This document shows, piece by piece, positions 48,378 to 56,934 of a DNA stretch of 64,000 bases. The stretch's first letter is position 1. Every line of letters begins with the position of its first letter. The translations under genes were made by a program, and so were the position numbers. Under the pieces are notes generated by a model. That model did no database searches. It had not been told where the DNA came from and was given only the letters and a program-made list of their open reading frames with translations. The stretch lies in NCBI GenBank assembly GCA_035532035.1, contig DATKRS010000024.1, forward strand, positions 1-64,000. Direction: 5' to 3'. The DNA comes from Candidatus Dormiibacterota bacterium. GTDB lineage: Bacteria; Vulcanimicrobiota; Vulcanimicrobiia; Vulcanimicrobiales; Vulcanimicrobiaceae.

Positions 48378-49562
48378 CTATTGCAGCGCCGCCACGCCGG
48401 GCAGCGTCTTGCCCTCGAGGAACTCGAGCGTCGCTCCACCGCCGGTCGAGACGTGCGTCATGCGGTCGGCAAACCCGAGCAGATGCGCGGCGGCGGCGGC
48501 GTCGCCTCCACCGACGACGCTCGTCGCTCCCGCGGCCGTTGCACGGGCGATCGCCTCGCCCACGGCCTTCGTGCCGCTGCGATACGCCGGCTTCTCGTAC
48601 ACGCCCATCGGGCCGTTGAAGACGATGGTCTTTGCCGCTTCGATGACGCGAGCGTAGGCAGCCGCCGTCGCCGGGCCGATGTCGAGGATCGTGCCGTCGC
48701 CGACGGCATCGATCGCGACGGCGTGCGCGCCTTCGTCGGCGTCGAATCCGCTAGAGACGATCGCGTCGATCGGAAGATGGATAGTGACGCCGCGCTCCAG
48801 TGCGAGCGCGAGGATGCGGCGCGCCGGATCGAGGTCCTCGTCGCGCAGCGATCGCCCGACGTCCACGCCGCGCGCGGCGAGCAGCGTATTCGCCATCCCT
48901 CCGCCGATGCAAAACGCGGTCACGCGTTGCGCGAGCGCGCTCAAGACGCCGACCTTGTCCTTGACCTTTGCGCCGCCGATGACGCAGACGTAGGGCGTAG
49001 CGGGGGCGTTCATGAGCGGCTGCAGGGCGGCGATCTCGGCCTCCATCAGCGGTCCGGCAGCGCTGGGCAGCATATGCGCGATCGCCTCGGTCGAGGCGTG
49101 CGCGCGGTGGGCGGTGCCGAACGCGTCGTCGACGTACGCGTCGCCGAGCGCGGCCAGCGCGCGCGCAAAGGTGGGGTCGTTGCGCTCTTCGCCGGGATGG
49201 AAGCGCACGTTCTCGAGCAGCAGCACGTCGCCGTCGCGCAAGCGATCCACGGCGCGTTGCGCGGGCTCGCCGATGCAGTCCGATGCAAAGTCCACCGGCG
49301 CGCCGAGATGCTCCGCGAGGAGCGCGGCGACCGGGCGCAGGGAGCAGCCGGGATCGGGATGGCCGCCGGGACGGCCCAAGTGCGAGAGCACGATGATGCG
49401 CGCGTGGCGTTCGCGCAGCAGGCGCAGCGTCGGCACGGCCGCGTCGACGCGCGTCGCGTCCAGGATGCGCACCCGCTCGCCGTCGCGCACCAACGGCACG
49501 TTGAGGTCCTCGCGCACGAGAACGCGCTTGCCCGCGACCTCGAGCTGGTCCATCGTGCGCAT
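48378..49562 (-). CDS. pgk: phosphoglycerate kinase
   Basis: The 394-residue enzyme makes ATP from 1,3-bisphosphoglycerate. Motifs: KRVLVREDLNVPLV, IIVLSHLGRPGGHPDPGCSL, LLENVRFHPGEERNDP, VIGGAKVKDKVGVLSALA, FNGPMGVYEKPAYRSGT and VVGGGDAAAAAHLLG near the C-terminus. All nucleotide- and substrate-binding segments are present. Start ATG 49562 or 49553 (MDQLEVAGK). It is spaced 25 nt from gap and 2 nt from tpiA. Confidence 0.97.
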   Translation of the reverse strand: MRTMDQLEVAGKRVLVREDLNVPLVRDGERVRILDATRVDAAVPTLRLLRERHARIIVLSHLGRPGGHPDPGCSLRPVAALLAEHLGAPVDFASDCIGEPAQRAVDRLRDGDVLLLENVRFHPGEERNDPTFARALAALGDAYVDDAFGTAHRAHASTEAIAHMLPSAAGPLMEAEIAALQPLMNAPATPYVCVIGGAKVKDKVGVLSALAQRVTAFCIGGGMANTLLAARGVDVGRSLRDEDLDPARRILALALERGVTIHLPIDAIVSSGFDADEGAHAVAIDAVGDGTILDIGPATAAAYARVIEAAKTIVFNGPMGVYEKPAYRSGTKAVGEAIARATAAGATSVVGGGDAAAAAHLLGFADRMTHVSTGGGATLEFLEGKTLPGVAALQ

Positions 49563-49587
49563 GGCGTAGGAGTCCTAGCGGCGGCGC

Positions 49588-50607
49588 TCAGCGATGCGCT
49601 TCGCGAGGAAGTCTCTCGAGGATCATCGCGGTCAGCTCGGCGAGCCGGCACGAATAGCCCCATTCGTTGTCGTACCAGGCGGCGATCTGCACGAGATCGC
49701 CGTTCGCGCTGGTCAGTTTGGAATCGACGATCGCGCTGTACGGCACGCGCTTGAAATCGCTCGACACCAGCTCCTCCTCGCAGAAGAGCACGTACTCGCG
49801 CAGTTCGTTTTGGCAGGCACGGCGCAGGATCGCGTTGAGCTCGTCCTTCGTCGTCGCCTTCTTGACCTGCGCGACGAGGTAGATCATCGACACCGTCGGC
49901 GTGGGCACGCGCAGCGCAAAACCGTCGAACGTTCCCTCCACCTCCGGAATGGTGAGGAAGAGTGCTTTCGCAGCGCCGGTCGACGTGGGGATGATGTTCG
50001 TCGCAGCGTTGCGTGCGCGCCGAATATCCTTGTGCGGGGCGTCGAGGATGTGCTGGTCGTTCGTGTAGGAGTGCACGGTCGTCATGAAGCCCTTCACCCA
50101 GCCGAGGTGGTCGACGAGCGGTTTGACGGCCGTGGCGAGGCAGTTCGTCGTGCAGGAAGCGTTCGAGATGATGTGATGGAGCGCCGGATCGTAGCGGCCG
50201 TCGTTGACGCCGAGGACGATCGTGATGTCCTCCCCTTTTGCGGGGGCGGAGATCACGACTTTGCGCGCGCCGCCACCGTCGATGTGCGCGCGCGCCTTCG
50301 CGGCATCGGTGAAGAGGCCGGTCGACTCGACGACGACGTCGACGCCGAGATCGCGCCACGGCAGCTTGCCGGGATCGCGCTCTGCGAGCACGGCGATGCG
50401 GCGACCGTCGATGAGGAGCGCATCGCCCTCTGCGCGCACGTCGCCACCGTACGTTCCGTAGTTGCTGTCGTACTTGAAGAGATGCGCGCACTCTGCCGCA
50501 CTGGTGAGATCGTTGACCGCCGCGATCTCGACGAGCGGGCGCCGCTCGAACAGCGCTTTTGCAAAGTTCCGCCCGATGCGGCCGAAGCCGTTGATTCCGA
50601 TGCGCAT
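49588..50607 (-). CDS. gap: glyceraldehyde-3-phosphate dehydrogenase
   Basis: The 339-residue enzyme has [58 protein letters not shown], the catalytic Cys in [31 protein letters not shown] and [15 protein letters not shown]. The Asp in VNDLT after the Rossmann fold favours NAD+. It starts 9 nt after the whiA stop. Linkage whiA-gap-pgk-tpiA-gpmI resembles Gram-positive gap operons, where a regulator (CggR) often leads. Confidence 0.97.
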   Translation of the reverse strand: MRIGINGFGRIGRNFAKALFERRPLVEIAAVNDLTSAAECAHLFKYDSNYGTYGGDVRAEGDALLIDGRRIAVLAERDPGKLPWRDLGVDVVVESTGLFTDAAKARAHIDGGGARKVVISAPAKGEDITIVLGVNDGRYDPALHHIISNASCTTNCLATAVKPLVDHLGWVKGFMTTVHSYTNDQHILDAPHKDIRRARNAATNIIPTSTGAAKALFLTIPEVEGTFDGFALRVPTPTVSMIYLVAQVKKATTKDELNAILRRACQNELREYVLFCEEELVSSDFKRVPYSAIVDSKLTSANGDLVQIAAWYDNEWGYSCRLAELTAMILERLPREAHR

Positions 50608-50616
50608 GCGCCCCGT

Positions 50617-51501
50617 TTACCGGCCGCCGCCGGGCTGCCCCTGCTGGGGGGAGCGCAATCGAGCGGCCAGCCGCGCAATCGCACCGAGGCGCGTGGATGC
50701 GGTCGTTTTTCCGATCGCCGGATCGCAGCGCCGACCGAGCTCCGCCAGCGATTCGCCGGGAAAACGCAGCCGCAGCGATGCGATCTCGCGTAGCGGCCGC
50801 GAGAGCCGGCGAAGTCCGTGGACGCGCGCCACGTACTCGATCGTTTGGCGTTGCGCTGCCGCCGCACGTGCGGCACGCTCGAGATTCGCCGCCTCCGTGT
50901 TGACGAGGCGATGAATGCGATTCTTCGTCTCGCGCAGCGCGCGCACGTCTTCTAGCGCGAGGACCGCGCCGTGCGCGCCGATGCGTGCGAGCAGGTCGGC
51001 GATCGTCTGAAAGTCTTTGAAGTAGAACACGTCGCGCCCTCGCCGGCGGCTCCTGTGCGGGCTCGCGCCGAGCGCGCGCAGCAGCGAGGAGAGGCGCTGC
51101 GCGCGGGCCGGGTCCGGCGGTGCGAACTCCAAGTGGTAACCGCGCGCGCCCGTCGCAACGACGCCGAAGACGAGAAACGCCGCGCGCAGCTCGGCGAGGC
51201 GGTCGCAGCGGTGCGCGGGGCGAGGCGGTTGCGCCGGCAACGCCTGCGGGAGCGGAATGGAGAAGCGCGGCAGCCCCCGCAGCGCGCGCGTCGCCGTTGC
51301 CGCGACGGCCTGCCCTTTGCGATCTTCGAGCAACGACCAAAAGAGCCGCGCAACCGCGTTGCGATGCGTCACGAACGCCTCACCGCGCGCGTCGCGGCCG
51401 TAATAGGCGAGCGCGAGGAGCAGCGCGCGGCGGCAGTGCGCGGCCTGCGGCAGCTCCCGCGCGAGCGCATCCTTCGTGTCGGGGCCGAGTGCCTCGTTCA
51501 C
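50617..51501 (-). CDS. whiA: WhiA family DNA-binding protein
   Basis: The 294-residue protein has a LAGLIDADG-like N-terminal part that has lost catalytic residues. The helix-turn-helix linker has the WhiA signature ETKNRIHRLVNTEAANLERA followed by ARAAAAQRQTIEYV. The C-terminal HTH region is LRLRFPGESLAELGRRCDPA with IGKTTASTRLGAI. In Actinobacteria WhiA controls sporulation septation; in Firmicutes it affects division and metabolism. Here it precedes the glycolytic genes without a gap. Its start overlaps the rqcP stop (ATGA). Confidence 0.92.
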   Translation of the reverse strand: MNEALGPDTKDALARELPQAAHCRRALLLALAYYGRDARGEAFVTHRNAVARLFWSLLEDRKGQAVAATATRALRGLPRFSIPLPQALPAQPPRPAHRCDRLAELRAAFLVFGVVATGARGYHLEFAPPDPARAQRLSSLLRALGASPHRSRRRGRDVFYFKDFQTIADLLARIGAHGAVLALEDVRALRETKNRIHRLVNTEAANLERAARAAAAQRQTIEYVARVHGLRRLSRPLREIASLRLRFPGESLAELGRRCDPAIGKTTASTRLGAIARLAARLRSPQQGQPGGGR

Positions 51502-51755
51502 TCGAGGCGCACCTCGAGCTGCTCGTAGAGTTCCGCGGGTCGCACCGCGGGCGTGACGCGCAGCGGAACCTCCCGCACGCGAATCGTCACGCAGCGCGTC
51601 GCGTAGCGGATTTCGAGGATGTCGCCGGGCTTCACGGCATAGGCCGGCTTGAGCGCAACGCCATCTTTTAGGATCCGCCCGTGCTCGAGGGCCTCGTGGG
51701 CCTCCGAGCGGCGCTTCGCGAGCCGGGCGACCTTCAGGAATTTATCGAGCCGCAT
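51498..51755 (-). CDS. rqcP: S4-domain RNA-binding protein RqcP-like
   Basis: The 85-residue protein is an S4 domain from its first residue: MRLDKFLKVARLAKRRSEAH, EALEHGRILKDGVALKPAYA, VKPGDILEIRY. This is the RqcP/YabO form, which assists Ala-tailing in bacterial ribosome quality control, and is related to Hsp15. It is first gene of the minus-strand operon whose promoter must overlap that of the divergent PadR gene. Confidence 0.88.
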   Translation of the reverse strand: MRLDKFLKVARLAKRRSEAHEALEHGRILKDGVALKPAYAVKPGDILEIRYATRCVTIRVREVPLRVTPAVRPAELYEQLEVRLE

Positions 51756-51765
51756 GCCTGTCTAG

Positions 51766-51793
51766 TTGACATATATCGATATATCTATATAGT
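51766..51793 (+). promoter_or_regulatory. padR promoter with tandem palindromes
   Basis: TTGACA (51766-51771) and TATAGT (51788-51793) are separated by 16 bases and form a near-consensus promoter. The spacer holds the perfect palindrome ATATATCGATATAT (51771-51784), immediately followed by CTATATAG (51785-51792), itself palindromic and covering most of the -10. AT-rich dyads of this kind are typical PadR-type operators, so PadR autorepression together with the coupled MATE gene is likely. AAAGGAGG lies 7 nt before the ATG. Confidence 0.8.
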
Positions 51794-51822
51794 CTTGTGA
51801 TAGCTCGAAAGGAGGCTGCGCG

Positions 51823-52326
51823 ATGGCACGGGCCGATGGATGGCGCGAGGATCGCTTCTGGCGATCGACGGGGTACAGGGGGCACGCAAAGCGCTTTCGC
51901 CGCGGGGCGCTCAAACTCGTCATGCTGAAGCTGCTCTCGGAGCTTCCGAGGCACGGCTACGATCTGATTCGCGCATTTCGCGAGCAGGGTTGGAGTGCCG
52001 GCGCGGGGTCCGTTTATCCGCTGCTCGCGTTTCTCGAATCCTCGGGGTACGTGACGAGCCGCCAGGAGGGCGACCGCCGCACCTATCAGGTCACCGAAAA
52101 GGGGCGCACGCTGCTCGAAGACCGTGCCGCCGACGTCGCGTCGTTCTTCGAAGCGGTCTCGCAGAGCCGGGAGGAACCGGGCGATGAGTTGCAGGACGCG
52201 CTGGAGCGGCTCGGCAGCGCGGTGGAACAGCTCGCCGGACATGCAAAGGACGAGACGATCGCGCGCGCGCGCGATCTCCTCGATCGGACCCGCAAAGAAA
52301 TCTACACGCTTCTCGCACAGGAGTAG
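51823..52326 (+). CDS. PadR family transcriptional regulator
   Basis: The 167-residue regulator has an N-terminal extension, then the winged helix: RRGALKLVMLKLLSELPRHG, YDLIRAFREQGWSAGAGSVY, PLLAFLESSGYVTSRQEGDR, RTYQVTEKGRTLLED. This is the PadR_N signature (G-x-VYPxLxxLE-x-xG). A helical C-terminal dimerisation part follows. It most likely represses its own operon through the palindromes upstream and responds to a drug or metabolite exported by the MATE gene five bases downstream. Confidence 0.93.
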   Translation: MARADGWREDRFWRSTGYRGHAKRFRRGALKLVMLKLLSELPRHGYDLIRAFREQGWSAGAGSVYPLLAFLESSGYVTSRQEGDRRTYQVTEKGRTLLEDRAADVASFFEAVSQSREEPGDELQDALERLGSAVEQLAGHAKDETIARARDLLDRTRKEIYTLLAQE

Positions 52327-52331
52327 GCGCG

Positions 52332-53723
52332 ATGGCGCAGTCCCAGCCCGCGCGGCGGCCTGGCGTCAACATTTTCGACACGTCGCGTCCGCTGTGGACG
52401 CTTTTTTTGGTATTTCTCATCCCGCTCATCCTGAGCAACTTGCTGCAAACCGCATCGCAGACGCTCGGGAGCGTCTTTCTCGGGCGGATGATCGGTACCG
52501 ACGCTCTCGCTGCGGTCTCGGCGGTCTTTCCCGTCATCTTCCTGCTCTTCTCGTTTCTCATCGGCATCGCGAGCGGCAGCACGGTGCTCATCGGTCAAGC
52601 CTTCGGCGCGCGCGACGAGCACCGCGTCAAGAAGATTGCTGGGACCGTGCTCGGCGCGACGCTCGCGTTCGGCATCATCGTCGCGATCGTCGGCACGTGG
52701 GCCTCGCCCACGCTCCTGCAGTTGCTCGGCACGCCCTCCAACATCATCGCTCAATCCGATGCGTATGCGCGCGTCGCGTTCTTGACCTCGCCGATCATCT
52801 TCCCGTATCTCGCGTACACGACGTTCCTGCGCGGCACCGGCGACTCGACGACGCCGTTTTATTTTCTCATCCTCAGCACGCTGCTCGGCGTGCTCTTCAC
52901 GCCCGCGTTCATCGCAGGCTGGATGGGGCTGCCGAAGCTGGGCGTGGTGAGCGTTGCCGTCGCGGGTCTATTGAGCCAAGGGATCTCGTTCGCGGCATTC
53001 CTCATCCGCCTGCACGTAACGAACCACCCCTTGCGGTTCGATCGCGAAACCGCACGCGACATGCTCATGGATCCGCGCATCCTCTGGGCGGTGCTCAAGA
53101 TCGGGATCCCGACGGGCATCCAAGTCATCATGGTTTCGCTCGCCGAGATCGCGGTGATTTCTTTCGTGAACCACTTCGGGTCGAGCGCGACCGCCGCATA
53201 CGGCGCGGTCAATCAGGTGGTGTCATACGTGCAGTTTCCGGCGATGTCGATCGGCATCACGGCGTCGATCTTCGGAGCGCAGTGCATCGGCGCGCGCCGC
53301 GAGGACATGCTCGGCGGCGTCGTGCGGACGGCAGTCGGGCTCAATTACGCGATCGGCGGCGTCCTCATCGCGCTCTGCTACGTCTTCGCGTGGCAGATCA
53401 TCGGCTGGTTCATCGTCGATCCCCACACGCTCACGATCGCGCACGCGTTATTGATGATTACGCTGTGGTCGTATCTGCTCTTCGGCAACAGCGCGGTAAT
53501 GAGCGGCGTCATGCGCTCGAGCGGCGCGGTCCTTTGGCCGACCATCAACGGCATCGTTGCGATCTGGGGCGTCGAGGTGCCGGTGGCCTACGTGCTGATG
53601 CACGTCTACGGCCTCGACGGCGTGTGGATGGGCTATCCGGTGTCCTTCGTTGCTGTCGTGCTGCTGCAGTACGCGTACTACACGTTCTTCTGGAAGAAAC
53701 GCACGCACGAAAGGCTCGTGTAA
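52332..53723 (+). CDS. MATE family efflux transporter
   Basis: The 463-residue protein has 12 membrane segments. Conserved elements are LFLVFLIPLILSNLLQTASQ, TLGSVFLGRMIGTDALAAVS, IASGSTVLIGQAFGARDEHR and FLRGTGDSTTPFYFLIL in the first half. The second half repeats this with LKIGIPTGIQVIMVSLAE, VNQVVSYVQFPAMSIGITAS and FGAQCIGARRED. It is a DinF/NorM-like Na+ or H+ antiporter. Co-transcription with PadR suggests inducible drug or metabolite efflux. Confidence 0.93.
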   Translation: MAQSQPARRPGVNIFDTSRPLWTLFLVFLIPLILSNLLQTASQTLGSVFLGRMIGTDALAAVSAVFPVIFLLFSFLIGIASGSTVLIGQAFGARDEHRVKKIAGTVLGATLAFGIIVAIVGTWASPTLLQLLGTPSNIIAQSDAYARVAFLTSPIIFPYLAYTTFLRGTGDSTTPFYFLILSTLLGVLFTPAFIAGWMGLPKLGVVSVAVAGLLSQGISFAAFLIRLHVTNHPLRFDRETARDMLMDPRILWAVLKIGIPTGIQVIMVSLAEIAVISFVNHFGSSATAAYGAVNQVVSYVQFPAMSIGITASIFGAQCIGARREDMLGGVVRTAVGLNYAIGGVLIALCYVFAWQIIGWFIVDPHTLTIAHALLMITLWSYLLFGNSAVMSGVMRSSGAVLWPTINGIVAIWGVEVPVAYVLMHVYGLDGVWMGYPVSFVAVVLLQYAYYTFFWKKRTHERLV

Positions 53724-53801
53724 GCAGCGTTCGCTCGTTCGTTCGTCGCGCAATACTCTTGAAACCGCAGCACAACGCGCAAGAGCTACGTCCTCCGCGT
53801 T

Positions 53802-53875
53802 GCGCCCGTAGCGCAACTTGGTGGCGGCACCTCCGTAAGGTGCGCATGTCTCGGTTCCGAGTTCGAGCGGGCGCA
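53802..53875 (+). pseudogene. degenerate tRNA-like sequence (Thr-type anticodon CGT)
   Basis: A cloverleaf can be drawn: acceptor GCGCCCG/CGGGCGC (7 bp), a three-pair D stem with TTGGT loop, and anticodon stem GCACC/GGTGC with loop TCCGTAA (anticodon CGT, Thr). The T arm is CTCGG/TCGAG. Deviations: position 33 is C instead of U, the T loop has 8 bases (TTCCGAGT instead of TTCGAGT-like), the D stem is short, and no CCA follows. One inserted C explains the T loop. It is either a decayed tRNA, a non-decoding tRNA-like element, or an unusual functional tRNA. Confidence 0.5.
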
Positions 53876-54015
53876 GCCCGTTCCGCCGGAGTGGGTAGCG
53901 GTCCCTGTTGAAGGCCCCTCTCGCGCAGCGAGCGCATCGCGACGTATAATCGTCTTATGGCCATCGAGGCACAGCTCGGCGACGCCGCCGAGCATCCCGG
54001 CAGGGCCGTCTACGC

Positions 54016-55164
54016 GTGCTGATCCAGCTGCTGATGGCGGCCTTGATGCTCGGACCGCCCGGCGACGCTTTCTACACGCCGCCGAGTCCGCTGCCTTCGC
54101 CGCAGAGCGGGCGCGTAATTTGGGTGCGGCAGTTCACCGGCGGGCCTGCCTTGCGCTCGGCGGCGGTGAACTACCGGCTCTTGTATGAGACGGTAGGGGC
54201 AAACGGCACGTTCGTCGCGGTCTCGGGCATGCTCGCGATTCCACACGGCACGCCGCCGCCGCAGGGATGGCCGATCATCAGCTGGGCGCACGGAACGACA
54301 GGAAACGGGCCGCAGTGCGCACCCTCACGTTTTCCGTCGAACGATCTCGAGCAGCGCGCGATGGACGCCTTCGTGCGCCGCGGTTACGCGGTGGCACAAA
54401 CGGACTACGAGGCAAACGGCACCTCCGGAATCCATCCATACTTCGTTGCAACGCCGCTCGCGCGCGATCTCACCGACATCATTCGCGCGGCACGTGAGAT
54501 CGATCCGCACATCGGCAAGAAGTGGATCGTCATGGGACACTCCGAGGGTGGAACGGCGGCGCTCGATACGGCCGGCTTCGGCCAGCGTTGGGCGCCGGAG
54601 CTCGATCTCGTCGGTGCGGTCGCTTACGCTCCCGCAACGCGTCTGGAGGGAGCGGTGCAAGACGCGCTCGACGACGATCAGCCCAGCGGTGTCTTCGCCA
54701 TGTTGGGACTGATGATCGTAGGCTTCTCCGCGTCCGATCCGCGCATCGTCTTGGATCAGATACTCACGCCGCAGGCGCTGCGTCTCGTGCCCGAGCTGCA
54801 AGACGAGTGTATCGACGAGCTGATGAGCGACTCAGGTTGGAGCCGCATCGTCCCGAGTACGATCTTTCGGCCGCAGGCCGACGCGGAGATCGAGGATCTG
54901 TACGGAGACGTCGAAGCGAACACCGATCCGGAGAACCTCTCGATACCGGTACCCGTGCTGCTCCTGCAGGGTGGCTCCGACCCGCTTATCGGAGGGGGCG
55001 TCACCAATACCATTCGTGATGTGCTCTGCCGCGACGGCACGCCGACGGAGTTCAAAGCCTATCCGAGCGCGACGCACGGGACGATCTTGCTGCAGACCGA
55101 TGCGGATGCGGCGGCGTGGGTCGCGGCGCGCTTTGCGGGCACGCCGCCACACGGGTGCTCGTAG
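54016..55164 (+). CDS. secreted alpha/beta hydrolase (secretory lipase-like), copy B
   Basis: The 382-residue paralogue of the hydrolase at 15400-16566 shares nearly every block: PGDAFYTPPSPLP, FTGGPALRSAAVN, ISWAHGTTGNGPQCAPS, RRGYAVAQTDYEANGTSGIH, the elbow VMGHSEGGTAAL, QGGSDPLIGG and SATHGTILL for Ser, Asp and His. The leader (LIQLLMAALML) is short. The start is GTG 54016. A 21-codon frame from ATG 53957, just behind TATAAT (53945-53950), overlaps this start and could be a leader peptide. Copy A sits about 38 kb away on the same strand, indicating an ancient duplication. Confidence 0.8.
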   Translation: MLIQLLMAALMLGPPGDAFYTPPSPLPSPQSGRVIWVRQFTGGPALRSAAVNYRLLYETVGANGTFVAVSGMLAIPHGTPPPQGWPIISWAHGTTGNGPQCAPSRFPSNDLEQRAMDAFVRRGYAVAQTDYEANGTSGIHPYFVATPLARDLTDIIRAAREIDPHIGKKWIVMGHSEGGTAALDTAGFGQRWAPELDLVGAVAYAPATRLEGAVQDALDDDQPSGVFAMLGLMIVGFSASDPRIVLDQILTPQALRLVPELQDECIDELMSDSGWSRIVPSTIFRPQADAEIEDLYGDVEANTDPENLSIPVPVLLLQGGSDPLIGGGVTNTIRDVLCRDGTPTEFKAYPSATHGTILLQTDADAAAWVAARFAGTPPHGCS

Positions 55165-55330
55165 ATCGCTGCCGATGACGGCCTTGCCCAATGGTTCAAG
55201 CCACGCAGGCTCGATCATCTCTTCGGACCTGCCGGACCTCATGCGCGGGGAATCGGCGGCGTAAGCCGCACGCTCGCGTTACTCTCGCGTTACATAGGAA
55301 CGCTGCGTCATTCGAGCGCCTCTCGGTGCC

Positions 55331-55690
55331 CTATTTTTTCGGCGACACGCAGGTGCCGGAGGCGCGGCAGACGAGCACCGGCTCGGCAAGCGCGCGCGCC
55401 GCGCTCGCAGCGATCTCCGGCTGTGCTTCCACGATCTTGTGCGCCTCGAACTCCATGCGGCGCGACCGGTTGCCGACGGAGACGATGCGGCCCGTCGCTT
55501 CGATGTAGTCGCCGGCGCGAACGGGTGCGAGGAACTCGACCGAGTCGTAGCCGGCGAAGAGGCCCTCGTCGCCGTCCTTGCGGATCAAGAGCTCCGTCGC
55601 GACGTCGCCGAACAGCGCGAGAATGCGCGCGCCGTCGACGAGATTGCCGCCGTAATGCGCGTCCGCGGCGCTCATGCGCACGCGGATCAT
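55331..55690 (-). CDS. kal: hot-dog fold protein, 3-aminobutyryl-CoA ammonia-lyase-like
   Basis: The 119-residue protein starts [20 protein letters not shown] and continues [60 protein letters not shown]. These blocks are those of 3-aminobutyryl-CoA ammonia-lyase (Kal) from lysine fermentation, a small hot-dog enzyme. No other lysine-fermentation genes are visible, so another acyl-CoA substrate is possible. ATG 55690 overlaps the mazG stop (ATGA); an in-frame ATG 30 bases further upstream is also available. Confidence 0.75.
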   Translation of the reverse strand: MIRVRMSAADAHYGGNLVDGARILALFGDVATELLIRKDGDEGLFAGYDSVEFLAPVRAGDYIEATGRIVSVGNRSRRMEFEAHKIVEAQPEIAASAARALAEPVLVCRASGTCVSPKK

Positions 55691-56895
55691 CGCGCGCTCG
55701 TTCTCTTCGCCTCTTGCCATAACTCCTCGAGCTCATCCATCGTCATATCGCCAAGGACCTTGTTCTGCTCGGCGGCGCGCCTCTCCAGATACGCGAAGCG
55801 CCGGTGAAACTTCTCGTTGGCGTCCCGCATCGCGCTCTCGGCGTCGACGCCGAGCGATCGCGCCAGGTTCACGATGGTGAAGAGCACATCGCCCAGCTCC
55901 TCGCGCACGTGCCCGTCGTCCGCTGCCGCGCGCCGCGCCTCGGCCAGTTCTCGCAGCTCCTCGACGAGTTTGTCGAGCACGCCGCTGACGCTGCGCCAGT
56001 CGAAGCCGACGCGTGCGGCCTTCTCTTGCATGCGCTGGCCCCGCTGCAGCGCTCCGAGCTGCGGCGGGATGCCGTCGAGGCGGCTGCTGCGCAGGCGCCC
56101 GGTCTTCTCTTGCGCTTTGAGGCGCTCCCAGTTGCGCCATTGCGCGTCGACGTCGTCGATCACGGCATCGGCGAAGACGTGCGGGTGGCGGTGCACCATC
56201 TTGTTGGCGAGCGAATCCACGACGTCCGCAACGGTGAACGCGCCGGTCTCGGTGGCGAGCTGGGCGTGAAAGACGATCTGGAGCAGCAGGTCGCCGAGCT
56301 CTTCGCACAAGTGCTCCATTGCGTGCTCGTGCGGCGCCTGCTCGATTGCGTCGACGACTTCGTACGCCTCTTCGATGAGATAGGGAATCAAGGTGCGGTG
56401 CGTCTGCTCGCGATCCCACGGGCACCCCATGCGCAACCGCGCCATGATCTCGACGAGGTCTTCCCACGAGTAGTGCGCCGACTGCGGCGGCAGCGGGACG
56501 AGCGGCATCGCAATCGACGCGGAGAGCGTCGCGCGCGGCATCCCGGGAACGATCTCGGTCGCGATGCGGCGCGCGTCGAGCGCGCGCAGGAGCGGCGGCA
56601 GCCCGGGAAAGTCCGAGAGCGGATTGCCGAGCACGCCGAGCGCGACGTCGTCGCCGCGTTGCGATTCGAGCTGCGCGCAAAAGGCCGCGATGGCGTCGGT
56701 GCTTCCGCGAACGAGGAGCGCTTCGTCGGCGACGGCGCCTTCGTCGACGGTTATGCCTGAAGTCGTGAGATAGGCGACGAGCTCGCGCGGAGCGAGCAGC
56801 ACGATCGTGCGGCCGGCGCCGCGCAGCGCGTCGAGGCTTCCGAGCGTGAGCAGTCGCGGGTCACCGGGTCCGAGTCCGACGATCCTGACGAGCAT
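55687..56895 (-). CDS. mazG: MazG nucleotide pyrophosphohydrolase with N-terminal methylase-like domain
   Basis: The 402-residue, YabN-like fusion has at the N-terminus [20 protein letters not shown], a tetrapyrrole-methylase-like Rossmann part (to about 140). Two MazG domains follow: [20 protein letters not shown] with [11 protein letters not shown] and [15 protein letters not shown], and then [17 protein letters not shown] with [18 protein letters not shown]. The E-x-x-E and E-x-x-D metal-binding pairs are present in both. It hydrolyses aberrant or excess NTPs. The methylase part is probably degenerate. Confidence 0.92.
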   Translation of the reverse strand: MLVRIVGLGPGDPRLLTLGSLDALRGAGRTIVLLAPRELVAYLTTSGITVDEGAVADEALLVRGSTDAIAAFCAQLESQRGDDVALGVLGNPLSDFPGLPPLLRALDARRIATEIVPGMPRATLSASIAMPLVPLPPQSAHYSWEDLVEIMARLRMGCPWDREQTHRTLIPYLIEEAYEVVDAIEQAPHEHAMEHLCEELGDLLLQIVFHAQLATETGAFTVADVVDSLANKMVHRHPHVFADAVIDDVDAQWRNWERLKAQEKTGRLRSSRLDGIPPQLGALQRGQRMQEKAARVGFDWRSVSGVLDKLVEELRELAEARRAAADDGHVREELGDVLFTIVNLARSLGVDAESAMRDANEKFHRRFAYLERRAAEQNKVLGDMTMDELEELWQEAKRTSAR

Positions 56896-56934
56896 CTCAC
56901 GCCCGGAAGCGACGCGCGCTCCTTACCCTAGGAG

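Noticed and set aside
46088-48439. One 783-codon fusion of gpmI with upstream sequence
   Set aside because: The N-terminal 270 codons are an out-of-frame reading of tpiA; gpmI begins at GTG 47620.
53957-54022. 21-codon gene before lipase copy B
   Set aside because: It sits behind TATAAT and overlaps the lipase GTG, so a leader peptide is possible, but there is no SD or conserved feature; not annotated as a gene.
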